Notes: a model not told the origin generated them from the letters alone. DNA of 64,000 nucleotides from an uncultured Thiotrichaceae bacterium (GCA_937925855.1 CALAMO010000010.1:62001-126000); one strand, 5' to 3'; positions 8,857 to 17,906 are shown, counted from the stretch's first letter. Made by a program: numbers and translations.

Positions 8857-10209
8857 TTAATCCTCCAGTCGCTGGTGTAAGTCCGCTAAAAAGTGGCGCG
8901 TGGTGCGCAGCAAGCGGTCATCTTCGCGCAGCGCCCCCACCAATTGTACGCCCAGTGGTAGCGCGTTTTCACCGCTTAGCAGCGGTAAATTAATGCAAGG
9001 TAGGCCACACAGCGTCCAGATAGTGCAGCACACTGGGTCGCCGGTGCCGCCTGCGCTAATCAGCGGCGCTGTGCTCAGTGCCGACGGCGTGAGTATGGCA
9101 TCGTAGTCGTAAAAAAATTGCTGGAACCAGCTGCCGGTAGCCCGGCGGATTTCCAGTGCTTCCTCATACTGCTCAGCGGTATAGCTGCGCGCGTGTTCCA
9201 ATACGGGCTTTACCGTGGCGCTGAGCTGATCGAGACGCCCCGCGCACTCCTGTTCCAGGCGGCGCAGAATTTCGTATTCATGAATGATTTTATGACAGGG
9301 GATGAGGGCAGAAAACGATAGGGGTGCTGGAATGCGTTCGACCTTATCACCTAATAGTGTCAGTAATTCCTCAAACCCGGCATGCGCATCAGGGCTATAA
9401 CGCTCCGCATACGGCATATCGATCCAGACGATCGTAGGATCGACCGGCGGCTCCGCCTGATAGCCCGATAACATTTTTGGCTTTGGTGCGACGTAGCTGG
9501 CGCTATCGAGGTGATCATAACCGGCAACGGCATCCGCCAACAGCGCAAGATCGCCGATATCGCGTCCAAAAAAGCCGACCTGATCCAGCGTATTCGAGGT
9601 TTCCAGTGCACCGCGCCGCGACACAATGCCGCTGGATGGTTTGAAGCCGTACACACCACAAAAAGAGGCGGGTCGGATCACTGAGCCATTGGTCTGACTG
9701 CCGACGGCCAGCGGAACTTGCCCGGCCGCGACGGCGGCGGCAGAACCACTGGAGGAACCACCGGGAGTGTGTGCTGGGTTATGCGGGTTGCGGGTCGCTG
9801 CGGGGTGCATAAAGGCCATTTCAGTGGTCACCGTCTTGCCCATAATCACCGCGCCCGCTTCTTTCAGCTTGGCGACAACCGCGCAGTCGGTGTCTGGCTG
9901 GCGGCCGGTGAAAAGGTTTGAGCCGCGTTCGGTTGGCATGCTAGCGGTATCGAAGATGTCTTTAATACCGACCGGTATGCCATGGAGTGCACCGGTAGGC
10001 TGACCGCTGCGGCGGATATGGTCACAGGCTTCTGCGCCCATGAGGACCTGTTCACGATCGAGGTGTGCCCACGCGCCGATGTTTTTATCGGTTTGTTCCA
10101 CGACATTGAGGCAGTGTTCGACTAATGTCTTTGACGTTAGTGTGCCGTCGTTGATTTTTGCTACGTGATCGCGGACAGTTTGGGCCTTGTTGTCGCTGGA
10201 GTCGGTCAT
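8857..10209 (-). CDS. Amidase (amidase-signature family)
   Basis: About 450 residues of the amidase-signature superfamily, hydrolysing a carboxamide to acid and ammonia. The Lys of the Ser-cisSer-Lys triad is in GIPVGIKDIFDT. The two serines lie in GGSSSGSAAAVAAGQVPLAV, followed by SVIRPASFCGVYGFKPS. The start is placed at MTDSSDNKAQ, 28 bp after the TRAP permease stop; a longer frame runs to 10284 over the permease end. It could release an imported amide to give the 2-oxo or hydroxy acid used by the later enzymes. It is not a GatA subunit, since no gatBC genes are near. Confidence 0.9.
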   Translation of the reverse strand: MTDSSDNKAQTVRDHVAKINDGTLTSKTLVEHCLNVVEQTDKNIGAWAHLDREQVLMGAEACDHIRRSGQPTGALHGIPVGIKDIFDTASMPTERGSNLFTGRQPDTDCAVVAKLKEAGAVIMGKTVTTEMAFMHPAATRNPHNPAHTPGGSSSGSAAAVAAGQVPLAVGSQTNGSVIRPASFCGVYGFKPSSGIVSRRGALETSNTLDQVGFFGRDIGDLALLADAVAGYDHLDSASYVAPKPKMLSGYQAEPPVDPTIVWIDMPYAERYSPDAHAGFEELLTLLGDKVERIPAPLSFSALIPCHKIIHEYEILRRLEQECAGRLDQLSATVKPVLEHARSYTAEQYEEALEIRRATGSWFQQFFYDYDAILTPSALSTAPLISAGGTGDPVCCTIWTLCGLPCINLPLLSGENALPLGVQLVGALREDDRLLRTTRHFLADLHQRLED

Positions 10210-10237
10210 AGTGGCTTCATTGTGGGTGTTCACAGTG

Positions 10238-11605
10238 CTAAGGAATATACTCACCAAACAAATAATCCGGGAACCATAGCGCAATCCCAGGGAACATATA
10301 CATCAGGAACATACAGAAGATGACAATGCCTAGATACGGCATAATCCCCCTGAATATTTCCATCAGTTCAATTTCGGATTTAAGCACCCCTTTCAGGTAG
10401 TAGGCTGACATCGCCATCGGTGGGGTCAAGAAGGAGGTTTGCAGGTTGAGCGCCACCAGCATCGCGAAGAAATAAGGGTTAATGCCAAAAGTATCCAGCA
10501 TCGGCAGAAAGATTGGCACAAAGATAATCAGAATCTCCGACCACTCCAGCGGCCAGCCGAGAATAAAGATAATGAGCTGTACCATAATGAGGAACTGCCA
10601 CGGCTCCAGATTCATCGCCAATACCCAGTGCTCAATCACATCATGGCCGCCGAGGTAGGAGAACACCGAGGCGAACGTCCAAGAGCCGACAAACAGCCAG
10701 CACACCATGGCGGTGGCCTTAGCGGTGAGAAAGACCGATTCCTTTAATTTCTGCCAGCTGAGTGAGCGGTAGAGTGCAGCGAGTACTAGCCCGCCCAGCG
10801 CACCCATGGCTGCGGCCTCTGCCGGTGTTGCCAGTCCGCCTAAGATTGAACCCAGCACCAGCATGATCAGTAAAGTCAGTGGCACAAATGAGGTGAAGAG
10901 CTGCCAGTAAATTTGACCGGGGCTAATGTCATCTTCAAACGTGGGCTTGGGGGCGATGGATGGATTCAGATAAACCCGGATGATGACGTAGACGATATAG
11001 CTACCGGCCAGCAGCAGGCCAGGGAACACGGCTGCTGCGTATAGGCGCAGCGGTGATAATTCGGCAATCGCCGCATACACGATCAGCATAATCGAAGGCG
11101 GAATCAGAATGCCCAGCGTACCACCAGCGCAGATAACCCCGGCGGCGAAATCTTTGCGGTAATGGGCGTTCGCCATCGCGGGGAAGGCCAGCAGGCCCAT
11201 GAGTGTAACCACCGCGCCAACAATGCCGCTGGCGGTGGAGAATACCGCGCAGGTTAGCAGTGCCGCAATCGCCATCGAGCCCGGCAGGTTGCGCGCTGCC
11301 AGATTGAGCGATGAAAATAGCTTATTAACGATATTGGCGCGCTCAACCACATAGCCCATGAACAGGAACAGCGGAATAGCGACTAGGGTGTCGTTCTCCA
11401 TTACTGAGTAGGTGTTCTGGTTCAGCAGGTAAAAAATCTGGTTGCTAAACGCATCGGAAATGGTTTCTATCGATCCGGCCTGATAGTAAGCGTAATAACC
11501 GAAACCTACCCCCATCGCCAGCAGGGTGAATGCGATCGGGAAACCGAGCAGCACCATTAGGATGAACAGGCATAACATTAAGATGGCGACTTCAGGATTT
11601 GTCAC
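10238..11605 (-). CDS. TRAP transporter large permease (DctM/TakM-like)
   Basis: A 455-residue integral membrane protein with the 12-14 helix pattern of the TRAP large subunit. The start is VILMVLLGFPIAFTLL-like in style (actual: LFILMVLLGFPIAFTLL). FSTASGIVGAVVTLMG and GVICAGGTLGILIPPSIMLI are family hallmarks. It carries out sodium-coupled uptake with the small subunit and the periplasmic receptor. GTG is the start. It is longer than the commonest DctM (about 425), with a loop extension around LNPSIAPKPTFEDD typical of the TakP-type subgroup. It is the third gene of the operon beginning at 13524. Confidence 0.94.
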   Translation of the reverse strand: MTNPEVAILMLCLFILMVLLGFPIAFTLLAMGVGFGYYAYYQAGSIETISDAFSNQIFYLLNQNTYSVMENDTLVAIPLFLFMGYVVERANIVNKLFSSLNLAARNLPGSMAIAALLTCAVFSTASGIVGAVVTLMGLLAFPAMANAHYRKDFAAGVICAGGTLGILIPPSIMLIVYAAIAELSPLRLYAAAVFPGLLLAGSYIVYVIIRVYLNPSIAPKPTFEDDISPGQIYWQLFTSFVPLTLLIMLVLGSILGGLATPAEAAAMGALGGLVLAALYRSLSWQKLKESVFLTAKATAMVCWLFVGSWTFASVFSYLGGHDVIEHWVLAMNLEPWQFLIMVQLIIFILGWPLEWSEILIIFVPIFLPMLDTFGINPYFFAMLVALNLQTSFLTPPMAMSAYYLKGVLKSEIELMEIFRGIMPYLGIVIFCMFLMYMFPGIALWFPDYLFGEYIP

Positions 11606-11689
11606 GGCGAACTCTACTCATAGTCGGGTTGTTAATCGGGTTTACACATCAGCCAGTGGCTTGACAGCTAAATGGGGTCAGGGCGGGTA

Positions 11690-12250
11690 TCAGCTGCGAC
11701 CTTCTATCAGCGTGTCTTCCGTTTCACGGACATCATCTAACCGCTGCATCCACACGCCACTGCGCATGGCTTTCCAAGCGCGAATCAGCTCGGCAATTCC
11801 CTGTAAAATTAGCAGGCCACCGGCTAATGGAATCAGCGTCTTAAAGAAATAAATCTGAATGCGCGCCGGACTGTTCCAGCTCACTTCCTTGTAGCGCCAA
11901 GAATCTGATGCAATTTCAGCCCCGAACCAAAACAGCGCCAGCATGCCTGGAAAGAAGAACAGCAAGTAAAGGCTAAAGTCGAGGAACCCCTGTAGACGCA
12001 CCGGAAACAGGCGATACACCACATCACCGCGTACGTGGCTATCCTGCGCCAGCGCGTACGGCCCGGCCATTAAAAACAGCGCACCATACATTTGTACCAT
12101 CATGTCAAACGCCCAGACCGTGGGCTGATTCAGCACATAGCGTACAAATACCTCATACGATACGGACAGCGTCAGAATCAAAATACACCAGCCGAATGCT
12201 CTGCCGACCCAAATACTGAGGCTTTCAATGGCATAAACAAGTTTGGTCAT
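11690..12250 (-). CDS. TRAP transporter small permease (DctQ/TakQ-like)
   Basis: A 186-residue protein with four hydrophobic helices. SVSYEVFVRYVLNQPTVWAFD in the second helix is the DctQ signature, and SWRYKEVSWNSPARIQIYFFK is typical of the enlarged small subunits that accompany TakP-like receptors. It pairs with the large permease 84 bp downstream to form the membrane domain. A long interval containing a palindromic repeat element separates it from the upstream receptor gene, probably lowering its expression relative to the receptor. Confidence 0.92.
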   Translation of the reverse strand: MTKLVYAIESLSIWVGRAFGWCILILTLSVSYEVFVRYVLNQPTVWAFDMMVQMYGALFLMAGPYALAQDSHVRGDVVYRLFPVRLQGFLDFSLYLLFFFPGMLALFWFGAEIASDSWRYKEVSWNSPARIQIYFFKTLIPLAGGLLILQGIAELIRAWKAMRSGVWMQRLDDVRETEDTLIEGRS

Positions 12251-12299
12251 GGGGCGGTTGCTCCGGGTTATTGAGGTGTGGTTTTAGGTTAGTGGGTAA

Positions 12300-12386
12300 A
12301 CACCCTCATCCCCCCTGAGCCCTCTCCCACGGACGTTTCCTAAGAAACGGTGCTTTCATAGGGAGAGGGGTTGGGGTGAGGGTGTT
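12300..12386. repeat. REPIN-like palindromic repeat inside the TRAP operon
   Basis: Two arms in inverted orientation flank a short loop. The left arm begins CACCCTCATCCCCCCTGAGC and runs into CTCTCCCA. The right arm, ending GGTTGGGGTGAGGGTG after GGGAGAGG, is its near complement. The arms share the CCCTCA...CTCTCCC core with the pair at 16021-16229. Transcribed, the element forms a long GC-rich hairpin. It lies between the receptor gene and the small permease gene, where such hairpins can stabilise upstream mRNA and reduce downstream expression. Whether a RAYT transposase in this genome mobilises it cannot be seen here. Confidence 0.8.
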
Positions 12387-12393
12387 TTAACGA

Positions 12394-13524
12394 TTACCCA
12401 AAGTAATGCTTATAAGCCAGCTTGTAATCAGGCTGGTTCAGGTTCAGGTAGTTCATCACGCCCTTAGCATAAGTCTTCTGTGACTCGATGACCTTGGCGA
12501 AGAACTCATCCTGGCCGGACATACGCTCAACCACTTTATCCCATGCATCCAGCTGGCCCTGCATGACTGAATCTGGTGTGCGGTGAACGTTAACACCTTG
12601 CTCATCACGCAGCTTAACCAAGTCGTCGGCGTAGCGGCGGGTATTATGCCAGTAGAAGTTAGAGTTTTCGGCTTCTGAAGCGTACTTCAGGATGGCCTGT
12701 AGTTCCGCTGGCAGGGCGTCATACTTCTTCTTGTTGAAGGTACACTCGAAAAATTCTTGCGACTGGTGGAAACTGGCGAGGTGGTAATGCTTAGACACAT
12801 CCTGCATACCGAAATCACGGTCAGACGTTGGGTTGTTAAATTCGGCTGCGTCAATCAGACCCGACTTCATCGCAGGCTGAATTTCACCGCCGGGTAGCTG
12901 GACGACGGACATACCCATTTCTAGCAGTACGTCTGCTGCTAAACCAACGGTACGGTACTTCAGGCCGTCCATTTGCTTGGCGTCTTTGATCTCTTCTTTG
13001 AACCAGCCCAGTGGCTGTGCAGGCATTGGGCTGTTGAAGAAGCTCACCAGATTCAGGCCCAGCTTACCCATCAGCTCATCAAATAAGGCCTGACCGCCGC
13101 CGTAGTGAATCCAGCCCAGCACTTCCTGGCTTGACCAACCGAAACAGGGGCCGGTACCGAACAGGGAAGCAACCGGTGATTTTGAGTACCAGTAGGCGGG
13201 TACATAGTGCGCCGCATCTAGTACGCCACGGTGAACCGCATCCTGCATCTGGCTGGTTTTGACCACCGAGTTTACCGGCAGCAGTTCGATCTGCAGATCT
13301 TTACCGGCCATGGCGTTAACGCGCTCAACGTAAGACTGTGCGTTCTCTAGGAAAATACCACCGCCCCAGGCGGCCTGCATCTTCAGCACAACAGGATCAG
13401 CCGCTTTGGCAATCATGGGTGCGGCGATGGTTCCGGCGGCGGTTGCGCCTGCGGCTAGGGCAGAACCTTTCAGAAATTTACGGCGGCTTGCCTGTGGTTT
13501 GTCGACGTGCTGCTCACTCATCAT
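12394..13524 (-). CDS. TRAP transporter substrate-binding protein, TakP-like, Tat-exported
   Basis: A 376-residue periplasmic receptor. The N terminus carries a twin-arginine signal (ASRRKFLKGSALAAG) with cleavage expected after KAAD-type residues near 42. The mature part has the TakP-subgroup features PLGWFKEEIK, GLKYRTVGLAADV and LPGGEIQPAMKSGLIDAAE. Characterised TakP-type receptors bind 2-oxo monocarboxylates such as pyruvate, which fits the downstream hydroxyacid dehydrogenase; that ligand is an inference. GGAGGAG lies just ahead of two adjacent ATGs. It is the first gene of the operon. Confidence 0.93.
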   Translation of the reverse strand: MMSEQHVDKPQASRRKFLKGSALAAGATAAGTIAAPMIAKAADPVVLKMQAAWGGGIFLENAQSYVERVNAMAGKDLQIELLPVNSVVKTSQMQDAVHRGVLDAAHYVPAYWYSKSPVASLFGTGPCFGWSSQEVLGWIHYGGGQALFDELMGKLGLNLVSFFNSPMPAQPLGWFKEEIKDAKQMDGLKYRTVGLAADVLLEMGMSVVQLPGGEIQPAMKSGLIDAAEFNNPTSDRDFGMQDVSKHYHLASFHQSQEFFECTFNKKKYDALPAELQAILKYASEAENSNFYWHNTRRYADDLVKLRDEQGVNVHRTPDSVMQGQLDAWDKVVERMSGQDEFFAKVIESQKTYAKGVMNYLNLNQPDYKLAYKHYFG

Positions 13525-13796
13525 TATCTCCTCCGAGTTGGGTTGGCATAGCTGAGGCTACATTGCATAGCCTACTGTTCGCTAACAATAATCTTGTACG
13601 ACTGAGCTTATATTAAAGCTGTACAAAACAACAGTCGAATTATCACACAACTTTTTAACGATGCAATAACCCCTCTGTTTCCATGGAGAAAGTGCTTAAA
13701 TCCTCGTTTTGTGGTGATGGGTGATTGCTTTGCTGCGGTTTGGAAGTATGCGTTTTATGCGTTTATTGAAGCGTGAGTTTATTAATACCGCTGTTC
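13525..13796. other. Intergenic region upstream of the TRAP operon
   Basis: The 272-bp gap between the TRAP receptor gene and the isochorismatase-like gene, both on the minus strand. It is AT-richer than its surroundings (CACAACTTTTTAACGATGC and similar). It is long enough to hold the operon promoter and an operator. No clear dyad, riboswitch or RNA gene was recognised. Presence of a promoter is an inference from gene order. Confidence 0.4.
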
Positions 13797-14432
13797 TCAG
13801 CTTGCATAGTCAGCCATTGCTTTTAAGGCACGCGGCAGCGAACAGCGCGCACCCGTTTGCAGGTATTCCATAGCTTTCAGCGCGGCCTCATGCGCTGCTT
13901 CACCGGAGCCAGCGACACAGTCTTCAATCACCCGACAGAAGTAATCCGACTGGTGACCATCCACAAACGTATAATGCACGCAAACATCGGTCAAACCACC
14001 GCATAACAAGAGGGTATCGACTTTCAGCCCGCGCAGCAGGATTTCAAAATCCGTTCCGAAAAATGCGGAGTAACGCCGTTTTTTAATCAGGTAATCATTC
14101 GGCAGAAAGCCCATTTCTTCTACCGCTATGTCTGTGCCCGGATGGGTTTCAATACAATGCACCTCCTCATCACCGTCCAGTTCACGCCCAAAATCCACCA
14201 GATCGGGGCGGTGTACTTCCTGAATAAAAATGACTGGGATGTCACATTGGCGTGCTTTGTCTATCGCTGCCCGTGCTTTTAACATGCGTTCCGGGTAACC
14301 GGCCATAGTGGGGATGGCCTCATCAGTGCGGTCGTGGAAGGTTTCAGCCTGAATGTCGATCACGATGAGGGCGGGCTTGCCTTCGATGAGCTGACGCTTA
14401 GTCCGAGGAGCTGGTTTTGTTGCTGGAGTCAT
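13797..14432 (-). CDS. Isochorismatase-family cysteine hydrolase
   Basis: About 211 residues with the isochorismatase-like hydrolase fold. The catalytic Asp is in ALIVIDIQAETF, the Lys in the YLIKKRRYSAFFGTD segment, and the nucleophilic Cys in LLLCGGLTDVCVHYT (the second Cys is at the family position). Members cleave amides or vinyl ethers; this could be a biuret-, N-carbamoyl- or nicotinamidase-like amidohydrolase. The start at MTPATKPAP is 19 bp after the GST stop; an earlier in-frame ATG at 14468 lies inside the GST gene. Substrate unknown. Confidence 0.85.
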   Translation of the reverse strand: MTPATKPAPRTKRQLIEGKPALIVIDIQAETFHDRTDEAIPTMAGYPERMLKARAAIDKARQCDIPVIFIQEVHRPDLVDFGRELDGDEEVHCIETHPGTDIAVEEMGFLPNDYLIKKRRYSAFFGTDFEILLRGLKVDTLLLCGGLTDVCVHYTFVDGHQSDYFCRVIEDCVAGSGEAAHEAALKAMEYLQTGARCSLPRALKAMADYAS

Positions 14433-14451
14433 GGCGCGTTTTCCGAATTGT

Positions 14452-15051
14452 TTATGACATGCCGACATAATTAGGCTGTGCCGCTAGACGCTGACACCAG
14501 TCGCTGATATGCGGGTAGTCCGCCAGCTCAAAACCGCCTTCATGCGCCACATGGGTATAAGCATAGAGCGATATATCCGCAATCGTGAGCTGTTCGCCGT
14601 TTAGCCACGGCTGTCCGCTCAGTTTCTGTTCCATTACGCTCAGCGCTTTATGCCCGCCAGCTTGCTTAGATTCATATTCAGCTTTGCGTTCATCCGGTAG
14701 ACCCAAATACTTATTAATAAAGCGTGCTACCGCAATATAGGGTTCGTGGCTGTATTGCTCAAAAAATAACCATTCATACACCTTGGCTTTCAAATAGCGA
14801 TCAGCAGGCAAAAAGTCGGTGCCTTCCGCAAAATATCCCAGAATCGCATTCGATTCACACAGCACGCGGCCATCGTCCAGCACCGCTGCCGGAATTTGCC
14901 CATTAGGGTTAACGGCGAGGAATTCCGCCGTTTTAGTCTCCTGTTTCACCACGTCGATATGTCGCCAGTCATGCTCAACGCCGAGCAGGCTAAACAGCAG
15001 TTTGACTTTATAACAGTTGCCGGATTGTAGATCGCCGTAGATGGTTAACAC
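14452..15051 (-). CDS. Glutathione S-transferase family protein
   Basis: A 199-residue two-domain GST. The thioredoxin-like N-terminal domain contains SGNCYKVKLLFSLLG, where the Ser/Cys near residues 10-12 are candidate catalytic residues. NPNGQIPAAVLDDGRVLCESNAIL holds the cis-Pro and the Glu-Ser pair binding glutathione. The all-helical C-terminal domain has LTIADISLYAYTH, the N-capping motif. It is probably cotranscribed with the hydrolase that follows. The role may be detoxification or cleavage of a thioether; nothing fixes it. Confidence 0.9.
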   Translation of the reverse strand: MLTIYGDLQSGNCYKVKLLFSLLGVEHDWRHIDVVKQETKTAEFLAVNPNGQIPAAVLDDGRVLCESNAILGYFAEGTDFLPADRYLKAKVYEWLFFEQYSHEPYIAVARFINKYLGLPDERKAEYESKQAGGHKALSVMEQKLSGQPWLNGEQLTIADISLYAYTHVAHEGGFELADYPHISDWCQRLAAQPNYVGMS

Positions 15052-15272
15052 GTGTTTGTTCCTGAAGTTTGATTGTCAGTTATTCTGCTGGGTGTTATTC
15101 GCTGTGCTAATTTCTTATCCGAGCATGCCGCAAACACAGTGAGCTTGACAAGCCTGCTGATTAAAATGATGCTAAACCTATACAAATTTATGGCTATGAA
15201 AACCCGCCGTCGGCCAATCTGCTAATCATCATGTGATGGCATCGGTGTCAAAAACTTTGAGGAAGAGGATAT

Positions 15273-16016
15273 ATGAAGAAAATTGCTTTAGTCACCGGCG
15301 GTGGTTCCGGAATTGGTCGTGCCTGCGCCGAAACGCTGGGTGCTAACGGGTATCATGTGGTTGTCACCGGGCGGCGTATGGAAACGTTAGAGGATGCGGT
15401 AGCGACTATTGGCGCTGACTCAGCGTCGGCGATGGTCTGTGACGTGAGCGATGCAGCGGCGGTTGATGCTGTGTTCGCTAAGATTGAAGCGGAACATGGT
15501 CGCCTTGACGTGCTGTTTAATAATGCCGGAAATAATGTGCCCGCTGCGCCGATTGGCGACGTGCCGGTAGATGATTTTATCAAAGTGATTAATGTGAATC
15601 TGGTGGGGGCGTTTATTTGCGCACGGGCGGCATTTAACCTGATGCGTAAGCAGTCACCACAGGGCGGGCGGATTATTAATAATGGTTCGATCTCTGCGTC
15701 TTTGCCACGTCCGGGGTCAGCACCTTATACCTCGTCTAAACATGCGATTACGGGTTTAACCCGCACGATTTCATTGGATGGGCGTCCGTATAATATTGCC
15801 TGTGGCCAGATTGATATTGGGAATGCGGCGTCCGAGATGACGGAGCGGATGCGTACCGGTGTGCCGCAGGCCGATTTGTCGATTAAGATTGAGCCGGTGA
15901 TGGATGTTAAGCACGTAGCGGATTCGGTGTTGCATATGGCGAATTTGCCGCTGGAGGCGAATGTGCAGTTTATGACGGTGATGGCGACGACGATGCCGTT
16001 TGTGGGGCGGGGTTAA
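15273..16016 (+). CDS. SDR family NAD(P)-dependent oxidoreductase
   Basis: A 247-residue classical short-chain dehydrogenase. The cofactor loop is TGGGSGIG (residues 8-15), the structural NNAG motif is near residue 88, and the catalytic Ser and YxxxK are in NGSISASLPRPGSAPYTSSK. An Arg pair after the second strand (TGRRMETL) suggests NADP preference. GAGGAAGAGG lies before the ATG. It is divergent from the GST gene over 221 bp and precedes an acyl-CoA ligase on the same strand, separated by a repeat element. Substrate unknown. Confidence 0.9.
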   Translation: MKKIALVTGGGSGIGRACAETLGANGYHVVVTGRRMETLEDAVATIGADSASAMVCDVSDAAAVDAVFAKIEAEHGRLDVLFNNAGNNVPAAPIGDVPVDDFIKVINVNLVGAFICARAAFNLMRKQSPQGGRIINNGSISASLPRPGSAPYTSSKHAITGLTRTISLDGRPYNIACGQIDIGNAASEMTERMRTGVPQADLSIKIEPVMDVKHVADSVLHMANLPLEANVQFMTVMATTMPFVGRG

Positions 16017-16020
16017 CCGG

Positions 16021-16229
16021 CACACCCTCACCCCCAGCCCCTCTCCCTGAGGGCGAGGGGGAGCTTAGGCTTAGTTTATTTCGAGCGTTGTCTTTGTGCG
16101 TTAAGATCAGTTGACTTATCTGGTGACAAATTTAGAACTACATTTAAAGTATGGTTACGAAAACCTTTGACAAGGATACCGGTTAAACTCCCCTCTACCT
16201 CAGGGAGAGGGGGCTGGGGGTGAGGGTGA
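16021..16229. repeat. Inverted pair of REP-like sequences (REPIN/MITE-like element)
   Basis: The left arm, CACCCTCACCCCCAGCCCCT continuing with CTCCCTGAGGGCGAGGGGGAG, is matched in inverted orientation by the right arm ending GGGGCTGGGGGTGAGGGTG at about 16191-16229. Between the arms are about 125 bp of AT-richer DNA with no supported gene. The arms share their core with the element at 12300-12386, so a repeat family is present in this genome. It fills the 270-bp gap between the SDR and acyl-CoA ligase genes and could terminate or stabilise transcripts. Confidence 0.8.
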
Positions 16230-16286
16230 AGGCCTGAGGGTTTTTGTCTGCCTTCTGACCAGTAGCAATAAACAACAGGAGGAATT

Positions 16287-17906
16287 ATGTCCGGCAAGAT
16301 GATGCAGCAGCAGTTAACCATTGGCTCATTGATTAAACACGCCGCCCGTTATCACAGTGCGACCGAAGTGGTGTCGGTGGAAACCAGCGGCGGCCTCCGT
16401 CGTTCCAGCTGGGGTGAAACCGAACAGCGTGCCCGCCAGTTAGCTTCAGCGCTGGGTAAGTTGGGTGTTCAACAGGGTGAACGTTGTGCCACCATCGCCT
16501 GGAATAATACCCGTCACCTGGAGATTTATTTTGGGGTGGCGGCTGGTGGTATGGTTTGCCACACCATTAATCCGCGCCTGTTTCCCGAACAGTTGATTTA
16601 CATCATCAATCATGCGGAAGATCAGGTGCTGTTCCTCGATAAAACCTTCCTGCCGATTGCGGCCAAGCTGGGTGAGCATCTGAAGACGGTTAAGCATATT
16701 GTGCTTATGAGCGGGCGCGACGAAGAAGCGGCTGCGTTGGTCGATGGCCTGCTGTTTTTTGATGAGCTGATTGAGACGGGGGATGCGGATTATCGCTGGC
16801 CGGAGCTGGATGAGAATACGCCGTCCAGCCTGTGTTATACCTCCGGCACCACGGGTAATCCAAAGGGCGTGCAGTTTACCCATCGCTCGACGGTATTGCA
16901 CTCGATTGGCGGCAATCAGCCGGACGGTTTGGCTATATCGGCGACAGACACGGTGCTGCCGGTCGTGCCCATGTTTCATGTGTCTGCCTGGGGCGTGCCT
17001 TATGTGGCTGCTGCTGTGGGTTGTAAGCTGGTATTACCCGGCCCTGGGATGGATGGGCATAGTTTGGTTAAGCTGATTGATGGTGAGCAGGCGACGCTGG
17101 CGCTGGGTGTGCCGACGATTTGGATGGGTTTGCTGGCGGCGCTGGCGGATACCGGTAGTAAAGCGGAGAGCCTGCAACGTACTGTGGTGGGTGGCTCTGC
17201 GCTGCCGCCGTCGATGATTCCGACTTTCCGTGATAAATACGGCGTTGAGCTGATTCATGCCTGGGGGATGACGGAGACTAGCCCGCTGGGCACGCTGAAT
17301 CAGCTGCTCCAGGTGCATCAGGATTTATCCGCCGAAGAACAGGCGGCGATTCGACTTGGACAGGGGCGGCCACCGTGGGGGGTGGAGCTGCGCATTGTGG
17401 ATGCGGACGGTGCGCTGCTACCGGAGGACGGTGAAACCCAGGGCCAGCTCCAGATTCGCGGACATTGGATCGTCGATACCTACTTTGGCATGGAAGAGAC
17501 CGCGCTGACTGAGGATGGTTGGTTTGATACCGGTGACGTGGCGACGATCAATGCGCAGGGCTATATGGTGATTCGGGATCGCTCGAAGGACATTATTAAA
17601 TCGGGCGGCGAGTGGATTTCTACGGTGGAGCTGGAGAATACCGCGATAGCGCATCCCGGCGTGGCGAATGCGGCGGCGATTGCGGCGCGGCATGAGAAAT
17701 GGGATGAGCGCCCGGTCTTAGTGGTGGTGAAGGCGGCGGGGGCTGATCCGTCGGAGGAAGAATTGCTGGCGTTTTATGAGGGGAAAGTGGCGAAGTGGCA
17801 GGTGCCGGATAAGGTGATTTTTGTGGATGCCTTGCCGTTGGGGGCTACGGGGAAAGTGCTTAAGAATAAGCTGCGCGAGGCCTATGGGGATGTGCTGTTG
17901 GCGTGA
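16287..17906 (+). CDS. AMP-forming acyl-CoA synthetase (short/medium-chain fatty acid--CoA ligase type)
   Basis: A 539-residue member of the ANL superfamily that activates a carboxylic acid through an acyl-adenylate. The P-loop is YTSGTTGNPKGV (about residues 188-199). VPMFHVSAWG and HAWGMTETSP (motif A5) follow, then the hinge region DRSKDIIKSGGEWIS and the C-terminal catalytic Lys in LPLGATGKVLKNKL. Length and motifs fit the AlkK/DmdB-like group, which includes 3-methylmercaptopropionate-CoA ligase, but specificity is not decided by motifs. AGGAGG precedes ATG at good spacing. The last 25 bp overlap the convergent glgB. Confidence 0.9.
   Translation: MSGKMMQQQLTIGSLIKHAARYHSATEVVSVETSGGLRRSSWGETEQRARQLASALGKLGVQQGERCATIAWNNTRHLEIYFGVAAGGMVCHTINPRLFPEQLIYIINHAEDQVLFLDKTFLPIAAKLGEHLKTVKHIVLMSGRDEEAAALVDGLLFFDELIETGDADYRWPELDENTPSSLCYTSGTTGNPKGVQFTHRSTVLHSIGGNQPDGLAISATDTVLPVVPMFHVSAWGVPYVAAAVGCKLVLPGPGMDGHSLVKLIDGEQATLALGVPTIWMGLLAALADTGSKAESLQRTVVGGSALPPSMIPTFRDKYGVELIHAWGMTETSPLGTLNQLLQVHQDLSAEEQAAIRLGQGRPPWGVELRIVDADGALLPEDGETQGQLQIRGHWIVDTYFGMEETALTEDGWFDTGDVATINAQGYMVIRDRSKDIIKSGGEWISTVELENTAIAHPGVANAAAIAARHEKWDERPVLVVVKAAGADPSEEELLAFYEGKVAKWQVPDKVIFVDALPLGATGKVLKNKLREAYGDVLLA

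Noticed and set aside
16287-17906. Calling the acyl-CoA ligase DmdB and the acyl-CoA dehydrogenase DmdC
   Set aside because: Motifs do not decide specificity, the genes are 9 kb apart on opposite strands, and DmdC is a much longer protein than the 386-residue enzyme here.
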